Shown here: piece after piece, positions 1 to 13,100 of the stretch
Numbering within the stretch: position 1 is the stretch's first letter
Layout of the letters: each line of letters begins with the position of its first letter
Source of the DNA: Trochalopteron elliotii
Lineage: Eukaryota > Chordata > Aves > Passeriformes > Leiothrichidae
NCBI GenBank assembly: GCA_024734555.1
Contig: JANPWX010000619.1
Span: 340,691-404,690 of the forward strand
Reading direction: 5' to 3'
Length of the DNA stretch: 64,000 nucleotides
Position numbers and translations under genes: made by a program
The notes under the pieces: generated by a model
Seen by the model: the letters and a program-made list of their open reading frames with translations, nothing else
What the model was told of the DNA's origin: nothing
The model's database searches: none

Positions 1-241
1 AATTCTTGACAAAGGAGGAGACTCCTGGGAGTATCAGAAGTGACACATACCTCAAACCCACATACCTCAAGCTGGTGACCTCCCTTTTACATCAAGATGC
101 CTCCTCTTACTTTATAATTTACATACCATCCTCCTCTATAGTCTGTAACAGGCAAAAACTGTTTTTTGCATAATTCTATTGCATAAAATATCATTGTTTC
201 TTAGCTCCTCCCATGGCCTCTACAGCCAGGGAATCCCATAC
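1..241 (-). other. PRKD1: PRKD1 intron 4, 5' part
   Basis: Intronic sequence directly after the exon 4 donor, which is GTATGG at 241-236. AT-rich, with no repeat or exon recognised. The intron runs off the window start. Confidence 0.85.
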
Positions 242-402
242 CAGAAGGGCTTCATCTGTCACGCTGGGTGAGGGCTCTGCAGAAACCGTTCGAATGGTGC
301 TGAGTCCTGTTAGGGATACATTCGACAGGCGTCTCTTCCGTACACCACTGCAGTTGTTAGGAATTTTAAATGCACATCTCTTATGGTAGTTTAGGCCACA
401 TC
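242..402 (-). CDS. PRKD1: PRKD1 coding exon 4 (second half of C1a zinc finger and Ser-rich linker)
   Basis: Protein kinase D1 is a diacylglycerol-responsive Ser/Thr kinase. This internal exon is read on the minus strand from an acceptor with a pyrimidine tract (TTTCTTTTTTCAG, AG at 404-403) to a donor CTG|GTATGG (GT at 241-240). It is 161 nt: two bases complete the Gly codon begun in exon 3, then 53 full codons follow. The product starts [17 protein letters not shown], which supplies the last Cys, His, Cys, Cys zinc ligands of the C1a domain. It continues [20 protein letters not shown] and ends at DEALL. In mammalian PRKD1 the RLSNVS serines and those about 11-15 residues later belong to a 14-3-3-binding linker; the equivalent serines are present here. 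No stop or frameshift is seen. The exon ends in phase 0 and the next exon is outside the window. PRKD2 and PRKD3 fit less well. Confidence 0.96.
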
Positions 403-1302
<900 letters not shown>

Positions 1303-3052
1303 TTATTAGGTCCTTCATCACAGAACAAAGCAAAACTCCTTTTGGCCACTGTGATGCTGAACCGTGAATTTGGAATTGTTCACTGCATAGTATTTTGAAG
1401 ATAAAAAGAGCGATTATATACCTTCATACTACAATGACCACTGGAAAAAGCAAAAAGCTGCATTTACAAACCTGCAATAATGATGTCTCTGATAATATTA
1501 TTCCACCCAAACACAGGAATATTATAGCATAACAACATTTACCAAAATTGTCAGAGTTCAATCAAACGTCAGAAATTTTTAAAAATACTCTTTTACAGGC
1601 TTGACTCACTACATCTTGAAAGTGTATGTACATAAAATAAACTGAACACACCCAGTAAAAAAATACTGCAAATTTTTTTGACAAATAAAGGAAAGTGTAT
1701 CTAAAATAGTCTGTTTGTGCTGATCACTTGGTATAATTAATTCAGCAGCCTATGTTGGTATCGGTGAACTGATCACACAAGTTAAAAACATATATTAGAG
1801 CTTAAAAACAAAACATGTCATGATATACCCAAATTTCAGTGAAGAAAAGGTCCTTGCAGGGCAGCCTGGAAGATGGTTGTGCATTTCTTGAAGTACCAAA
1901 TCCTTACAAAGTGACCTGAAATGAACCTGAAACTAAGTGTAACAGCTGAAAGAGCGGCTAGTTAAAGGCACTAGCGCAAACTACAAAAATAACCAGCTAA
2001 AATGTTTTAAAAACTATTTACAATACAGAGGCAACCACTACCACAACATTTCTAAAAACAGACAAATGAAATATTTTATTTTTCTTATTAAATATCTTAA
2101 ACATATATCACATAGTCTAAAGAAACAGCTGTCAAATGTTGTTAAATACTAATCACATATGCAAACATTTGATCTCATTCAGACTGCCATTTAAAGAAGT
2201 TATTAGTGTGCTCACTCTTCACAGATATCAGGATGAATGCAATAGGTATGCAGCCACTTGACAGAAACACTTTGTCTTTCAACAGAAATACATTCCTGAT
2301 TTGCAACTGACAGAGAGAAAGGCAAAAAAAAAAACCCACACCCAAAACCAAAACAACCTTCCCCCACCAACCCTGCTTTTAAATGGTTCAATTCAAAGGA
2401 ATTCCCAAAAGATCCAAATACCCTGGCTTGTTCCTTGTCTAGTAACGAAAAGAGCACCAAAAATCTGCATACCAATCAAGAAAACATTTTTAACTTAGTA
2501 GAGAAGGGTACCAATAAAGACTTATGCCCTGGTCTCAGTTGCTTCTCTGCAAAAAACTGCTACCCTTTTCCAAAACTGTCCACAGAAAAATAAGTTTCTA
2601 GTCTCAACCAGTCTGGAGATTTATTAACAAAAGTATTAAGAATACAATCACAAAAGTAACATCCAAATATTCCAATAATATCCAACTTCTCTTTTTAAAA
2701 GAGTTTTTACTAGAACAATCCAAATCATTTAACAGTTTGTTTATTTCAGGATTTCCCTTTCTTCTCTCAACATTATTTCATAAAAAGCCATATTACAAAA
2801 GTTTACTTAATTCATAACACTAGGACTTTATAAAACAGTCCAACATACTAGAAATATCCTGAAACTAAATTAAAATGTTTTGTATTTATCTAAAAATATT
2901 AGGTCAGGCGTATTTTTCACTCAAGGGCATTCAAACACTTGTTCAAATATATTATATTTCTACTTTTTCCATACTACAGTGGTCAAATTCACTGCTAAGA
3001 CAATGCTCACCCTGTAATGACAATGCTCTCCTTGGTGTACTAGAAAACACAA

Positions 3053-3400
3053 CTCATCACAGAATGGGTCAGGTTTGGAAGTCACCACAGAGGGTCTTCT
3101 GGTCCAAGTTTCCTGTTCAAGCAGTGTCATCTGAGAGCACATGGTAGAGGATTGTCCCAGATGATTCTTGAGTACCTCTGGTGTGGGAGACTCCATACAG
3201 CCTCTCTGTGCAATCTGTTCCAGTGCTTGGTCATTGCACAGTAAAGAAGTTGTTCCTTATATTCAGGTGGAATTTCCTGTACCATTGGTTTTTGCCCATT
3301 GCCTCTTGCCCTGTTGCTTGGCACCACCAAAAAGAGCCTGGCTCTGTCTTCTTGACACCCTCCCTTTAGAACACATTTTAGAAGTTGAACAGATTTCTTG
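3053..3400 (-). mobile_element. CR1 LINE fragment, 3' end, reverse orientation
   Basis: The plus strand reads as the complement of an avian CR1 3' region. It begins TCACAGAATGGGTCAGG, passes through GGTCTTCTGGTCCAAG and CAATCTGTTCCAGTGC, and includes CACAGTAAAGAAGTTGTTCC and GCCCATTGCCTCTTGCCCTG. It ends near GAGCCTGGCTCTGTCTTC and CTTGACACCCTCCCTTTAG. The element is 5' truncated and fairly diverged, so it is an old copy, and it lies in the same orientation as PRKD1. The far boundary is approximate. A 143-aa open frame across 3168-3599 is a by-product of this repeat. Confidence 0.88.
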
Positions 3401-6400
3401 CGATTTTACTTTAGGACTCAGAGTGAACCATCTTTTTGTGCACATATCCAGATGTTTTTCTGCACTTCCAACCAAATCAAAGAATATGTTGGAAAGGTCA
3501 AGCACTGAAAGCTTTAAAATATATTTTGATGTTATTAAAATACAAATATACATTTGTATACTTCACTTGCACAAAGAGAACAAAATACAGGCATATTAAT
3601 TTCCCTATTTAATTTCATATTGAAGATAGAAATTCAGACAACACCTTCCCAGTAGATTACTGATCTGTGAAGCTCAAAAAGGATTTGTTTTTTGGGGCCT
3701 CTATTATCACCATCATGCACACACAGGAGGAAAAGTAGTCACAGTCAGGCAGCAGAAACCTCTATGGTCCTACCACATATGGGTACCAACTGAGCTGTGA
3801 TAGGTCAGCAGCTGGATGAGATCAAATTATAGATGCAAATCATACTGACCCTTGATAATTCACCTCCTCTTCTCTTTCCTGGTTTATGAAATCACGATAT
3901 ATATGTGAAGACAGGGTCTTCAGCATTTTGGAAATTCCAGCCACACAACACACTACAACATGCTATGACAGCTCCTCAGCAACTCAACTATGAACACATC
4001 ATTAAGCATTCTCTACTTCCCATCTCTCTACTTGTCTCCTTCAGACTTTCCATCTAGAGTTTCAAGCCTCAGTTCTTCTGTTCCAGACTTTCATTCATGG
4101 ATTTTGCATAGCATATTTACCTACAGCTTTATGAAGAATATTGTGATTAACATCTCTGATTCTTTGCAAATGAAATGATCATGGAAAAGATATGTATGTA
4201 TGTTATGTATCTAGGAGCCTTTTCAAGGATACGTACCAAAACTGGAACACTACACCCTACCAGCTTCCAACAGATCTGCAATGTACCTTGCTTTGCTCTT
4301 GTGTCTCTAGTTTAAATTTGCACATGCAAATACAAAATCAAGAAGCTGATGGAAACAAGATACTCAGTGAGTATGCACTTCTGTCCTAGGAGAAGACAAG
4401 GAAGACCCTACTGTTAACATCCTCAAGACATGATAGCCATGAATTTTGATAACATATATGTGGATTTTAGAGATGCAAACTTTTTGTTTATAACAATAGA
4501 TTTTCCTGAGGTTGTTTCTAGAAGTATAAAAGTAATAACCAAACCACCATTAAAACAAGGGATATGTACAATAAAAACAGTCTAAATCTCAGCCTAGCAA
4601 AGGATTAATGTATCTAAGTTCATGGCAATTGCATTGAATAACCTAATGTTATGCCTGTATTTAAGTTCTATTTTGCGTCAATGACACTTACTAAAATGGA
4701 AAACTGGAAAGGAGTTTTACATTGATTTACTGGGTAGTTTTACAAATAGTATGAACAGTGCACCAAAACCACAAATAGCCTAATAAAAATCAGTAACTCC
4801 GTTAACTTCAATTAGTTTAATAATTTACATAATGGATTAAAAAATATTATCTAAAAAAGCTTTAAAAAACTGGGGATTGTGAAAGTATATATAATTTTCT
4901 TTGTAGAAGCAAACCTGAAATCAAAATCTCCCATGAGTAGTTTTGCCTTAGGAAGTGATTTATAAATTTGATCCTCCTTATAAACGTCTTCCTACCATCT
5001 AGTCAGTCAACTTTTTAAAATTACATGTCTAGGAAGCCTTTCTGGGAAGCCATTAACATTCAAAGCTCTAACTTCCAGAATATTCTGGTTATTCTCTGAG
5101 AAAAAAACCCCAAAGCCCTGCTGATGAAGAGAAAGATATGTATATTTTTTCCAAATTAAATTGAGGCCTTTCTTAGTAACAAAAACCTTCTGTAATCAGG
5201 CTACCCTTTTGCTTTGACAGAGTAATGATGAGGTGAAGAAAATTTTGTGGCTGTATGTAAAATTGTGCTGTAAAAAAAGGGGGGCCTCCAAATAGGGCAA
5301 TAAGCAAAGCTTAAAAAACTTAATTACTCTGCAGAAAAGTTTGCAATATTATGTTCTTAATATGACACTGTTACACTGTTAACTCTCAGACTACCTTGTC
5401 ATCATCTATGTAAGCTTTCCTAGCATCACCAAAGCACAGACATGGAAACTGCAATAGTTTTGACAAGACTATTTCATCAGGTCTGTTAATGACTTGGCTG
5501 TTAATGGCTAGTACTTCTTGTTCTGGGCTCAGCAGCAGACCTATCATTCAGCACAGCTGGAAAGTAAAACATGAAGACACTGCAAATCAGAGAGGCAAGG
5601 TCTTGCTTTCAGAAAGAGGCAAATTATTTACTTTATCTTTTTGTGTTCTAAGTCCAAAAGGGCTTTGAACTACATGCAGAGGTGAGATCCTGCTATTATG
5701 AGTAACAGAGCTTCACATAATGGGCACTGTCATCTTGCATCCACACCTCTCATGGCAGAAGAAACCATCAATCACAGGACTAGCAATATCTTGCAGCTAC
5801 AAAAGGCAGGCATTCTCCTACTACCTTCTCCCATTTGGAATGCATTTAAGAGTAATGTATTCTGTTGAGTTCCCACAGGCATTTATAACTTCAGTCCTTA
5901 CTTACAAGAAGTGCTGGCATCCATCACTTAAAGAATTAATATAACTCACAATTATACACTACAAAACCTAAAGTACTGGTTAAACAATAACAATTAATGA
6001 CTGAGTATACAGCTCAGCTGGACTAAGAGAAAGGAAATCATTGCATTCTTTTCAAAGTTCCAATCCTGGCAATCAAATACAGTTTGAGTTTCCAGAGTTT
6101 CATTTAAGTTAGCAGAGTTCTGGCAGTTCCTACAGGTCAAATACTCCGTATCTGATGTCCATCTTAAAATCTGAATTAAAAACTAAACTACAATTATCAG
6201 GACCTTAATACTGACTAGAAATAATCACTTCCTATAATCTATACATGTGCACATTTATAATCTTCTGTTTCTTTATTTGTTCTGCTTTGAAGTACGGAAA
6301 CATCGATAAGGAAAATTTGAATCCATTAAGGTTTCTGGATATGAATGTGAGTATTTTAGCACTCCAAATTTTACATACAGGGAAAATCCTTCTAATACAA

Positions 6401-6599
6401 TACATTTCATTTTGTTTTCTTTACCTATTATTGCTTTATCCCAATGCTTTAGGTAAAACTAGTTCTAATTAGGAATGCCAAGTTGACATTCAGGTAGGAG
6501 GTGAGGACAGAGAGAGAGATACATTTTGAGAACTGAATTTGGAACTCTTGAGCAGAAGCCTGCTACTTGCTAAATGTAACTGGCTCAGACTAGCTGCAA

Positions 6600-7170
6600 T
6601 TATTTTATAATACCCAAACCAAAAGCTGCATGTCCTCAGTCCTCCAGTGACAGAGATACAGGAAAACTGATCGCCTGCTTACAAGGCTGATAACATGTTG
6701 TGCTGCTGCACATGGACTATTTAACTTGGAAACATGAGCTTGGCTGTCCAGGAAGCCAAGGAGAAGGCAAAGAAAGCTCCCAAAAAAAGCCAGCAATGTC
6801 AATGCATGGGCAAGGGTGAAAATCCTGCTTTGAGGAAGATGCTGGAAATAGGGGAAGATCCCAGAGACCAGAGAGAGATGGAGGCCAGAGAACAACCTCC
6901 ATGCATTTTGATCAATGATGCACCCAAGGTTGGGAGCTGCAAGTGGTGGCACAGGATGAACAAATGAGACTTTGTGCCCAGCCTGCCTTGGCCAGCAGCT
7001 ACCTCCTTACTGAGAGGGGCAGCGGGAAGCTGGCAAACGTAAGGCTGGGAAGGGAGCAAATGAGTCAGCATGGGAGGCATCCAAGTAAGGTTCTCATCTC
7101 CTTCCTTCTTAAATCCCAGTATTCAGATTCACTATGGGCTGCTGTTTACACTGTCTCATCAGCGACATGA
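6600..7170. other. Unexplained GC-richer patch in intron 2
   Basis: This block is visibly richer in G and C than the surrounding intron and has purine-rich runs (GAGAAGGCAAAGAAAGC, AGAGACCAGAGAGAGATGG). Overlapping open frames of 77 to 115 codons exist on both strands. None resembles a family I know or is bounded by convincing splice sites. It could be an old LTR or LINE interior, or a conserved non-coding block. Confidence 0.3.
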
Positions 7171-8129
7171 GATTTAAGTAATAAACTGAAGGTGACAATA
7201 AACCATTTGCATGCATTTTTCCAGTGCCAGCTCAGAATTTTAAGTGGAGTGATAAAAGATTAACATTTATGAGTCAATGTGCTTGATTCATCTGTACACT
7301 CTGAATTTTTAAAGTTCAGTTTTGATGTACTTCTATTTATTTGTGAATGATTCCACAGTTTCAAATCTAGAAACTATACAGCTCACTAGGTTTAAGTTAA
7401 TTTGAAATCCCATCACTCAATTCTTTCATTATGAGTCTAGCCATTTTTCCACCCAAGTGGAAAAAACAGCAATACCTTACTTCACAGCTTCAGGCCCTGT
7501 TAATCACAAAACACTGCAAAGGTATCAATTTAGCATAGCAAAAAAAATTAAATACTCTGCAGGTTTACTGGAGCTATTGATGCAGCAATCAAAATTGATT
7601 CTGACTACTGGCACTAAGGAGCAGCCCCAAAAGAAAAAAAAAAAGGCTCTTGCTCCTTTTCTATGCTCTGACTGACCTAAATTGGCATCTTAAAGAAAAT
7701 GTTATGAGTCCTTTACATCTCTATTTCCTCCGACTTTTTTTTTTATGCTCTTCACAGTTCTTTTCCAAGGATTCTGAAAAAAAAAAACTCAAAAAGAAGA
7801 GGTGCTCAAAAAAATTAATAGCAGTTGTTAAACATTTAATTCTCACAAGTTTCTTTCAAAAAAGGTTAAGATTTTTTTTGTTATATGGTGAATAAATGCT
7901 ACTGGCTAAAAGTATAATGGAATTAAAAGTACAATCTTATGCTGAATTCAGTAAGGAATGAAGGAACCACCTCTGCATACATTAAATTATTTTAAACAAG
8001 CTATACTGTTAACTATCTGCAAAAGTTTAGATATCTTTTAGAATTACTCTAAGAATTCATAAATATATATACCATTACAGAACAAATACAGCTGGGTTGT
8101 TTCAGGGTTTTTTTGCATATTTTTATTGG

Positions 8130-8355
8130 ATGCCCACAGGCCCTGATGGAAAGCACCCAGCTGAGGGAACTGGCTGATGTCCTGGTGAGGCCACTCTCCA
8201 CAATCTTTGAATGATCATGATGATTGGAAGAAATGTCTGAATTCTGGAGGAAAGCAAATGTCATTTCCACCTTCAAGAAGGGTGAGAAAGAGGACCAAGG
8301 GAACTACATCCCTGACAGCCTCACCTGAAGCCTCTGAAAGGTGATGAAACAATAA
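8130..8355 (+). mobile_element. CR1 LINE internal fragment (ORF2 reverse-transcriptase coding region remnant)
   Basis: The sequence follows the CR1 pol region in order: GAGGGAACTGGCTGATGTCC, CCACTCTCCACAATCTTTGA, TCTGGAGGAAAGCAAATGTC, CTTCAAGAAGGGTGAGAAAG, GGACCAAGGGAACTACATCC, AGCCTCACCTGAAGCCTCTG and AAAGGTGATG. It is broken by many substitutions, small gaps and an in-frame stop, so it is a dead fossil. Flanking sequence on both sides does not continue the element. It lies antisense to PRKD1. Confidence 0.85.
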
Positions 8356-8884
8356 ACCCAAGTATGACCACTTCTGGAATATGCTTGCGTGTCTGTCTGA
8401 TTAATAATGCTTTCTTAAGGTCTCAGATCTTTGATGAGATCATCAGACATACGGAAACAGAAGCATAACTGTATATAACCATTCAGTTTTCTCATCCCCA
8501 CTTGAATCTTTCTAGGATAACACTAGAAAAAGGAGAAGGGAATTTAAAAATGCTAAAGAAATGCACAAGATGACATAACCTGGAAGAAATAAATTAATTA
8601 TTGTTCTGAATTGTGGCTGATTTTTAAAAAATTGTTTATAAAAATTCAATAATGACTCATCATAGAAACATCTCCAGCGCCTGTTCAGCTAGATCAGAAG
8701 GTCAAAATTATGTAAGCAAAATGTTTAGTTGTTCACTAAAGACAACAGAAGTGTTCTACTCACAATATGTTTACCCAATACTTCACCCATGGACATAAAT
8801 AACTAGAAATTAACACCAGGAAATGGTGATGTTAATATTCCCCACATGACATTCTGTGTTCAGTTTGCTGTGAACAGCTGTGAT

Positions 8885-8975
8885 AGATAAGGAAAACCAC
8901 TACAGGCATGGAAGAGACTTACATATAAGGAGAGATTAAAAGACTGGAATTGTTTTGTTTGGAGAGGAAATGAGT
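8885..8975 (+). mobile_element. CR1-like short fragment
   Basis: The stretch with AAGGAGAGATTAAAAGACTG, GAATTGTTTTGTTTGGAGAG resembles the CR1 segment upstream of the 3' UTR (GAGAGACTGAAAGACCTGGG, CTGTTCAGCCTGGAGAAGAG). It is short and diverged. It may be a second piece of the element at 8130-8355 after an internal deletion, or an independent insertion. Confidence 0.5.
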
Positions 8976-9017
8976 AAGAATTTACTGGACTCAAGAAGAG
9001 GAGGAAGCACGCCCCCA

Positions 9018-9039
9018 CCCCCCCCCCCCAAAAAAAAAA
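9018..9039 (+). repeat. Homopolymer junction C12-A10
   Basis: Twelve C immediately followed by ten A. A low-complexity tract that is likely polymorphic and error-prone in sequencing. Confidence 0.9.
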
Positions 9040-10043
9040 CCAAACCAGGAAACAAACATAACTGCTAAAGAATAAGAATAACCTTCTGCACTACCAAACT
9101 ATAGCGATAGGAGTCCTCATGTCAAGAAGCAGGAAAGCTCTCCAAACTTCTTTTTGGCACAAGTCACATCCTAACTATGTTAACAGAAACATTCTTGGGG
9201 CCTCTTCAAAAGGCAGAGCGAGCCAGATTCCAGCTGGAATGACAATATCTTCAGGCTTAAGTCACACTACCATTGAGACATAAAAACCAGCAGACGGCAA
9301 TCTGTGGCAGTTCCTGAGTATGGTTCTCCTCAGTTGCCATTTCAAATTGTTACATTCCCCAAGGGAAGGAGGTTCACTTGTTTGTGTTCAGACCCCTTTC
9401 AGCTACAAACCTCAAGCACTTCCTAAAAGAATATGTGCATCTTACCACAAAGGGCTGCAAACATAGTTTATTGGAAATTACTATGGGAGTGTGCATTTCT
9501 ATTTGTTGTCTCAAAATCAAAGCCAGCAGTCACCCAATGGAAATAAATTCAATGAGATCAATATGTGATATGTAAAGATATATTTTATTCATAAGGCAGA
9601 TTTAATTTGAAGCCTATAGAAGCACTGAGTTATTGAGACAACTTCAGAAAGACAAAAAAAGCAGAGAGATTCTCCAAACAGTAGATTTTTTTTTTCCTGA
9701 CATACATCTGAGCAGTGCAGAATACACTGTTGACCATCTATATAAGCTGTCTGATGGACAAGTTATTCCAAGTGGGTTACCCTTTATTTTCCAATGTGCT
9801 GAATCATTTATAGCTACTCTCTATTCAAGACTACTACTATCATTTAACAAACACACTGATACAAATGTTTCATCAAGCACATACTGGTCAAAGAAATTAT
9901 TAAACAAATCAATCAAACAAAATCGTGCATGACAAATCAGAGTTTTCTGCTTAGCTGAAGTTTTCTTACCCAAATATTCAAAACAAAAATTCATACAGAG
10001 ATGATTTTTTTTTCCTAATATACAACTTCAATTGAACCTATAG

Positions 10044-10130
10044 CAGTGGCCTCCAAAGTGAGGTGCACACACCCCTGAGTGTGCAAAAGATAATCCACTA
10101 GGGTGCAGAAGGAAAATATTATAACTTCAG
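10044..10130 (+). mobile_element. Possible hAT-type DNA transposon remnant
   Basis: CAGTGGCCTCCAAAGTGAGG, TGCACACACCCCTGAGTGTGC and AATCCACTAGGGTGCAGAAGG resemble the CAGTGGTTCCCAAACT-type terminus and GGGTGCG body of hAT family elements and their short derivatives. I see neither the opposite terminus nor a target duplication, so the extent is a guess. Confidence 0.35.
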
Positions 10131-13100
10131 CTACACATATACATTTTAAATAAATAAATATAAATATTGAAGATATATGCTTGAAGATTGTTAGTGATGA
10201 GGTACACAAAAAGAAATTTGGACTTTGCCACTATATCTTTAAGAAAACCTCAAGTGCTATTACAGACAAATCCTGTGAAATAACTTATAGCTACACCCAA
10301 GTTTCACATACCATAGATGGATGCAAAGACAGACTAAATAGTAAATAAATTTCTAGAACAGTAAAGAGTTGACATATCCTTTGATAAAAATATGATTTTT
10401 ATTACCATGCATTTTTTCTATCAATGCCTTTTTAATTATAAGCCTTCCATATTGATTCCGAATGCTAATCAGATGATAGCATTGCATTGTAAGTCTAAAT
10501 GAGCACACAAATATTCCTAAAAATACTGAACAACATACTGCAGACTTCAAGTTTCTTTCATCACCTCAAGTCTTTGGAGAAAGGATGAAGTGACATGGGG
10601 GCTGCTGAAATAAAACTCTTGAATAACATATTGAGTTACTGTTACTAAGTGGATTATGTTAAACTCAGTCAAAATTATAGTATCTAAAATCTTTTTTTAA
10701 AGGGTAAATGTGATAGGTACCATACTAAGAAAACTGAGTAAAAATTTATAAGAAAGGTAAAAAAAAAATTGCCTCATGAATTAAGAATACCTTAAGGAGA
10801 ATAAGGGGGTTTTTTTAACTCCAGAGGCATTAAAATAAATATAATATACAAATAAAATTGAGATTTAATTTTGTCTGCTTTGGAAGTTGGTAGGTATTTT
10901 TTAATGCATTAACTGCAATTAATTTAGCTAATCAGCTTAATTCCATCTTTCTTGGAATGCTGGCTTTACAACTTATTGAGGTGAGGCCTGGTAAAGTGGT
11001 ATGATATGAAATATGTCTCTTTTCAGTGAAATCATGTGATAGGAATACAAAAGCATAAGAATCACTGGATCAGACAAAAATCTACTAAGCCTGCAAACCT
11101 GTCTTTGAAAGAGTTCTCAAAGCAACATCAGCATCCTCTGAAGCAGAGGAGGTGACAAAGGTAGATGACACAAGGGCAGTGACATTACAAGCCATTTTCT
11201 GTTCTGTTGCTACACCTGACACTTTACTAGTACTCATTCATGAATGTATTTAACAGCACAGACTTAAGTACCTTGCTGGTAACCTGCTTCCACGGTGAAA
11301 ACAACATGCACTTCTACCCTTTGCTTCCTAAGACATAAACAGTTATTTATCCATTTGAGCATTTACCCTGTTCTCTCATGAAAGCATAGTTTCTTTATGA
11401 GCATTTGGACTGAGAGTGTTTGAATTAAATCTGGAAAAACAAGTGAAATATCTCAAATGAACCGACAATTTCATTACAGAGCACACAAACTGAAAATGTA
11501 TTTTCTCAAAAAATGAGACAATTAGAGATGTATAAGGTTGGATGTTTGGATGGATCTATTAGGTAGCAGTGGAACAGTGGTCTCTTATATATAGCCACTG
11601 TCCACTGTTTATCATATATAACACAGTAATATATGGAAAAAAAGACATGAGGCTAACAAACAAACAAACAAAAGAATCTTTCAGTCCTGAGAACTTCAAA
11701 CACAATCATCTATCTGAAATTCATGACCCAAGAACAATGTTAGATTAACGAACAGTGAGGAATACAAAATCAATCAAACTTAACCTAATCGCAAATGAGC
11801 CTTACCTCTACAGAAATAAGAAAAATGATAGCTAGAGAAAATTGAAAGGACATAGAGGAAGAAAAATTCTTTAAGATTTCATCTTAGACAGAATAAAGAT
11901 ATTTGTATTTCTAAAGACACCAAAAAACAGTATGCTAACATAGCCATGAAGGCACCAAGAGAAGGATGCTCTTCAATCACAACAAAGCAAAATCAAACTG
12001 TGACCAACTATGTAAGTACTATGACATTATGTTCAGAGATATAACATCATAGTGTTTCATCTCAAGTTGAACTAACACTACAATCCAGTTATGTGTTGAT
12101 AAATGGCATTTACTGTAATAGTATAGCTATCCATAGCTTTTATTCAGCGCACTATATTTTATCATAGACAGTATAAACTGTACTGAATCAAAATAAAAGG
12201 TCCATATCTAACAACCAGGTGATCTACCATCTTTGTGATATTACAACAGAAACAGCTTCTTAACAATAGCAGTGGATCAATTCCTGCCCTCATCAGCTCA
12301 GCAAGGGAACATAAAATAGCTGCTATTTAACTTTCTTGCTTCAGGAATCCTGCCAAGTTAAGCACAACCGTTCACAGCAAGCAGATGAAGTACATTTCAC
12401 TAATTCACACAAGATGCTAACGTTTCACTGTCTCCTTTCCAGCAGCAGACAAAAACCTCTTACATCTCAATGTAACTTCGTCCAGTAAAAACAAGAAAGA
12501 ATTTTTATAAATGCATATTAAAACTGTAAATATACAATTTTTCGCTCTCAATCATGAATAGATTTGGCAAATTTACACAGCAGTTTGAAATAAACTTCAT
12601 GAACAAGGTACAGAAGAGGACAAACTATGCTGATAAAAACAAGTTTAAAGACACGTGAAGTAACTGCTTCCTTAAAGTCCTCAAAGAGAGAATACAGATG
12701 TACAGAACCACAGCAATTGCCATCTGTCAAGCTTGTTCTAGAGTCTGTGCCTCCATTTAAGGGAAAAACAACAAATACCATTATTCTGAAAAAAGTCACA
12801 GATACACAGATGAAGGGTGGCAATTGCATCTACAGACAGCTTTAAATAATATTTTCAACACATCATTCATTTCAGAAAGGGGCTAAGTCATCTAGTAGAT
12901 CTTTCCAGATCTCATGCAACAACTTCAAGTGAAAACTTGTTAACTATTGAACTTCTCTGCAAAGAAAGGGTATTAAGGACATCGCCTATCATTAATATCA
13001 ATTAATTGGCATCAACAAATTGCAGCTGAAATAAATTATGTTTATAAGCTAGTCAAAACAACACTGAAGATCTCAAAAAAACTAGGAGTTAACTTAAAGA

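Noticed and set aside
3168..3599. 143-codon plus-strand open frame
   Set aside because: It runs over the reverse-oriented CR1 and into intron. No protein family is recognised and the underlying sequence is explained by the repeat.
6734..6967. Lys/Glu-rich 77-codon frame starting MSLAVQEAKEKAKKAPKK
   Set aside because: Looks protein-like but lacks splice sites or any family match, and competing frames exist on the other strand. Reported only as an unexplained GC-rich block.
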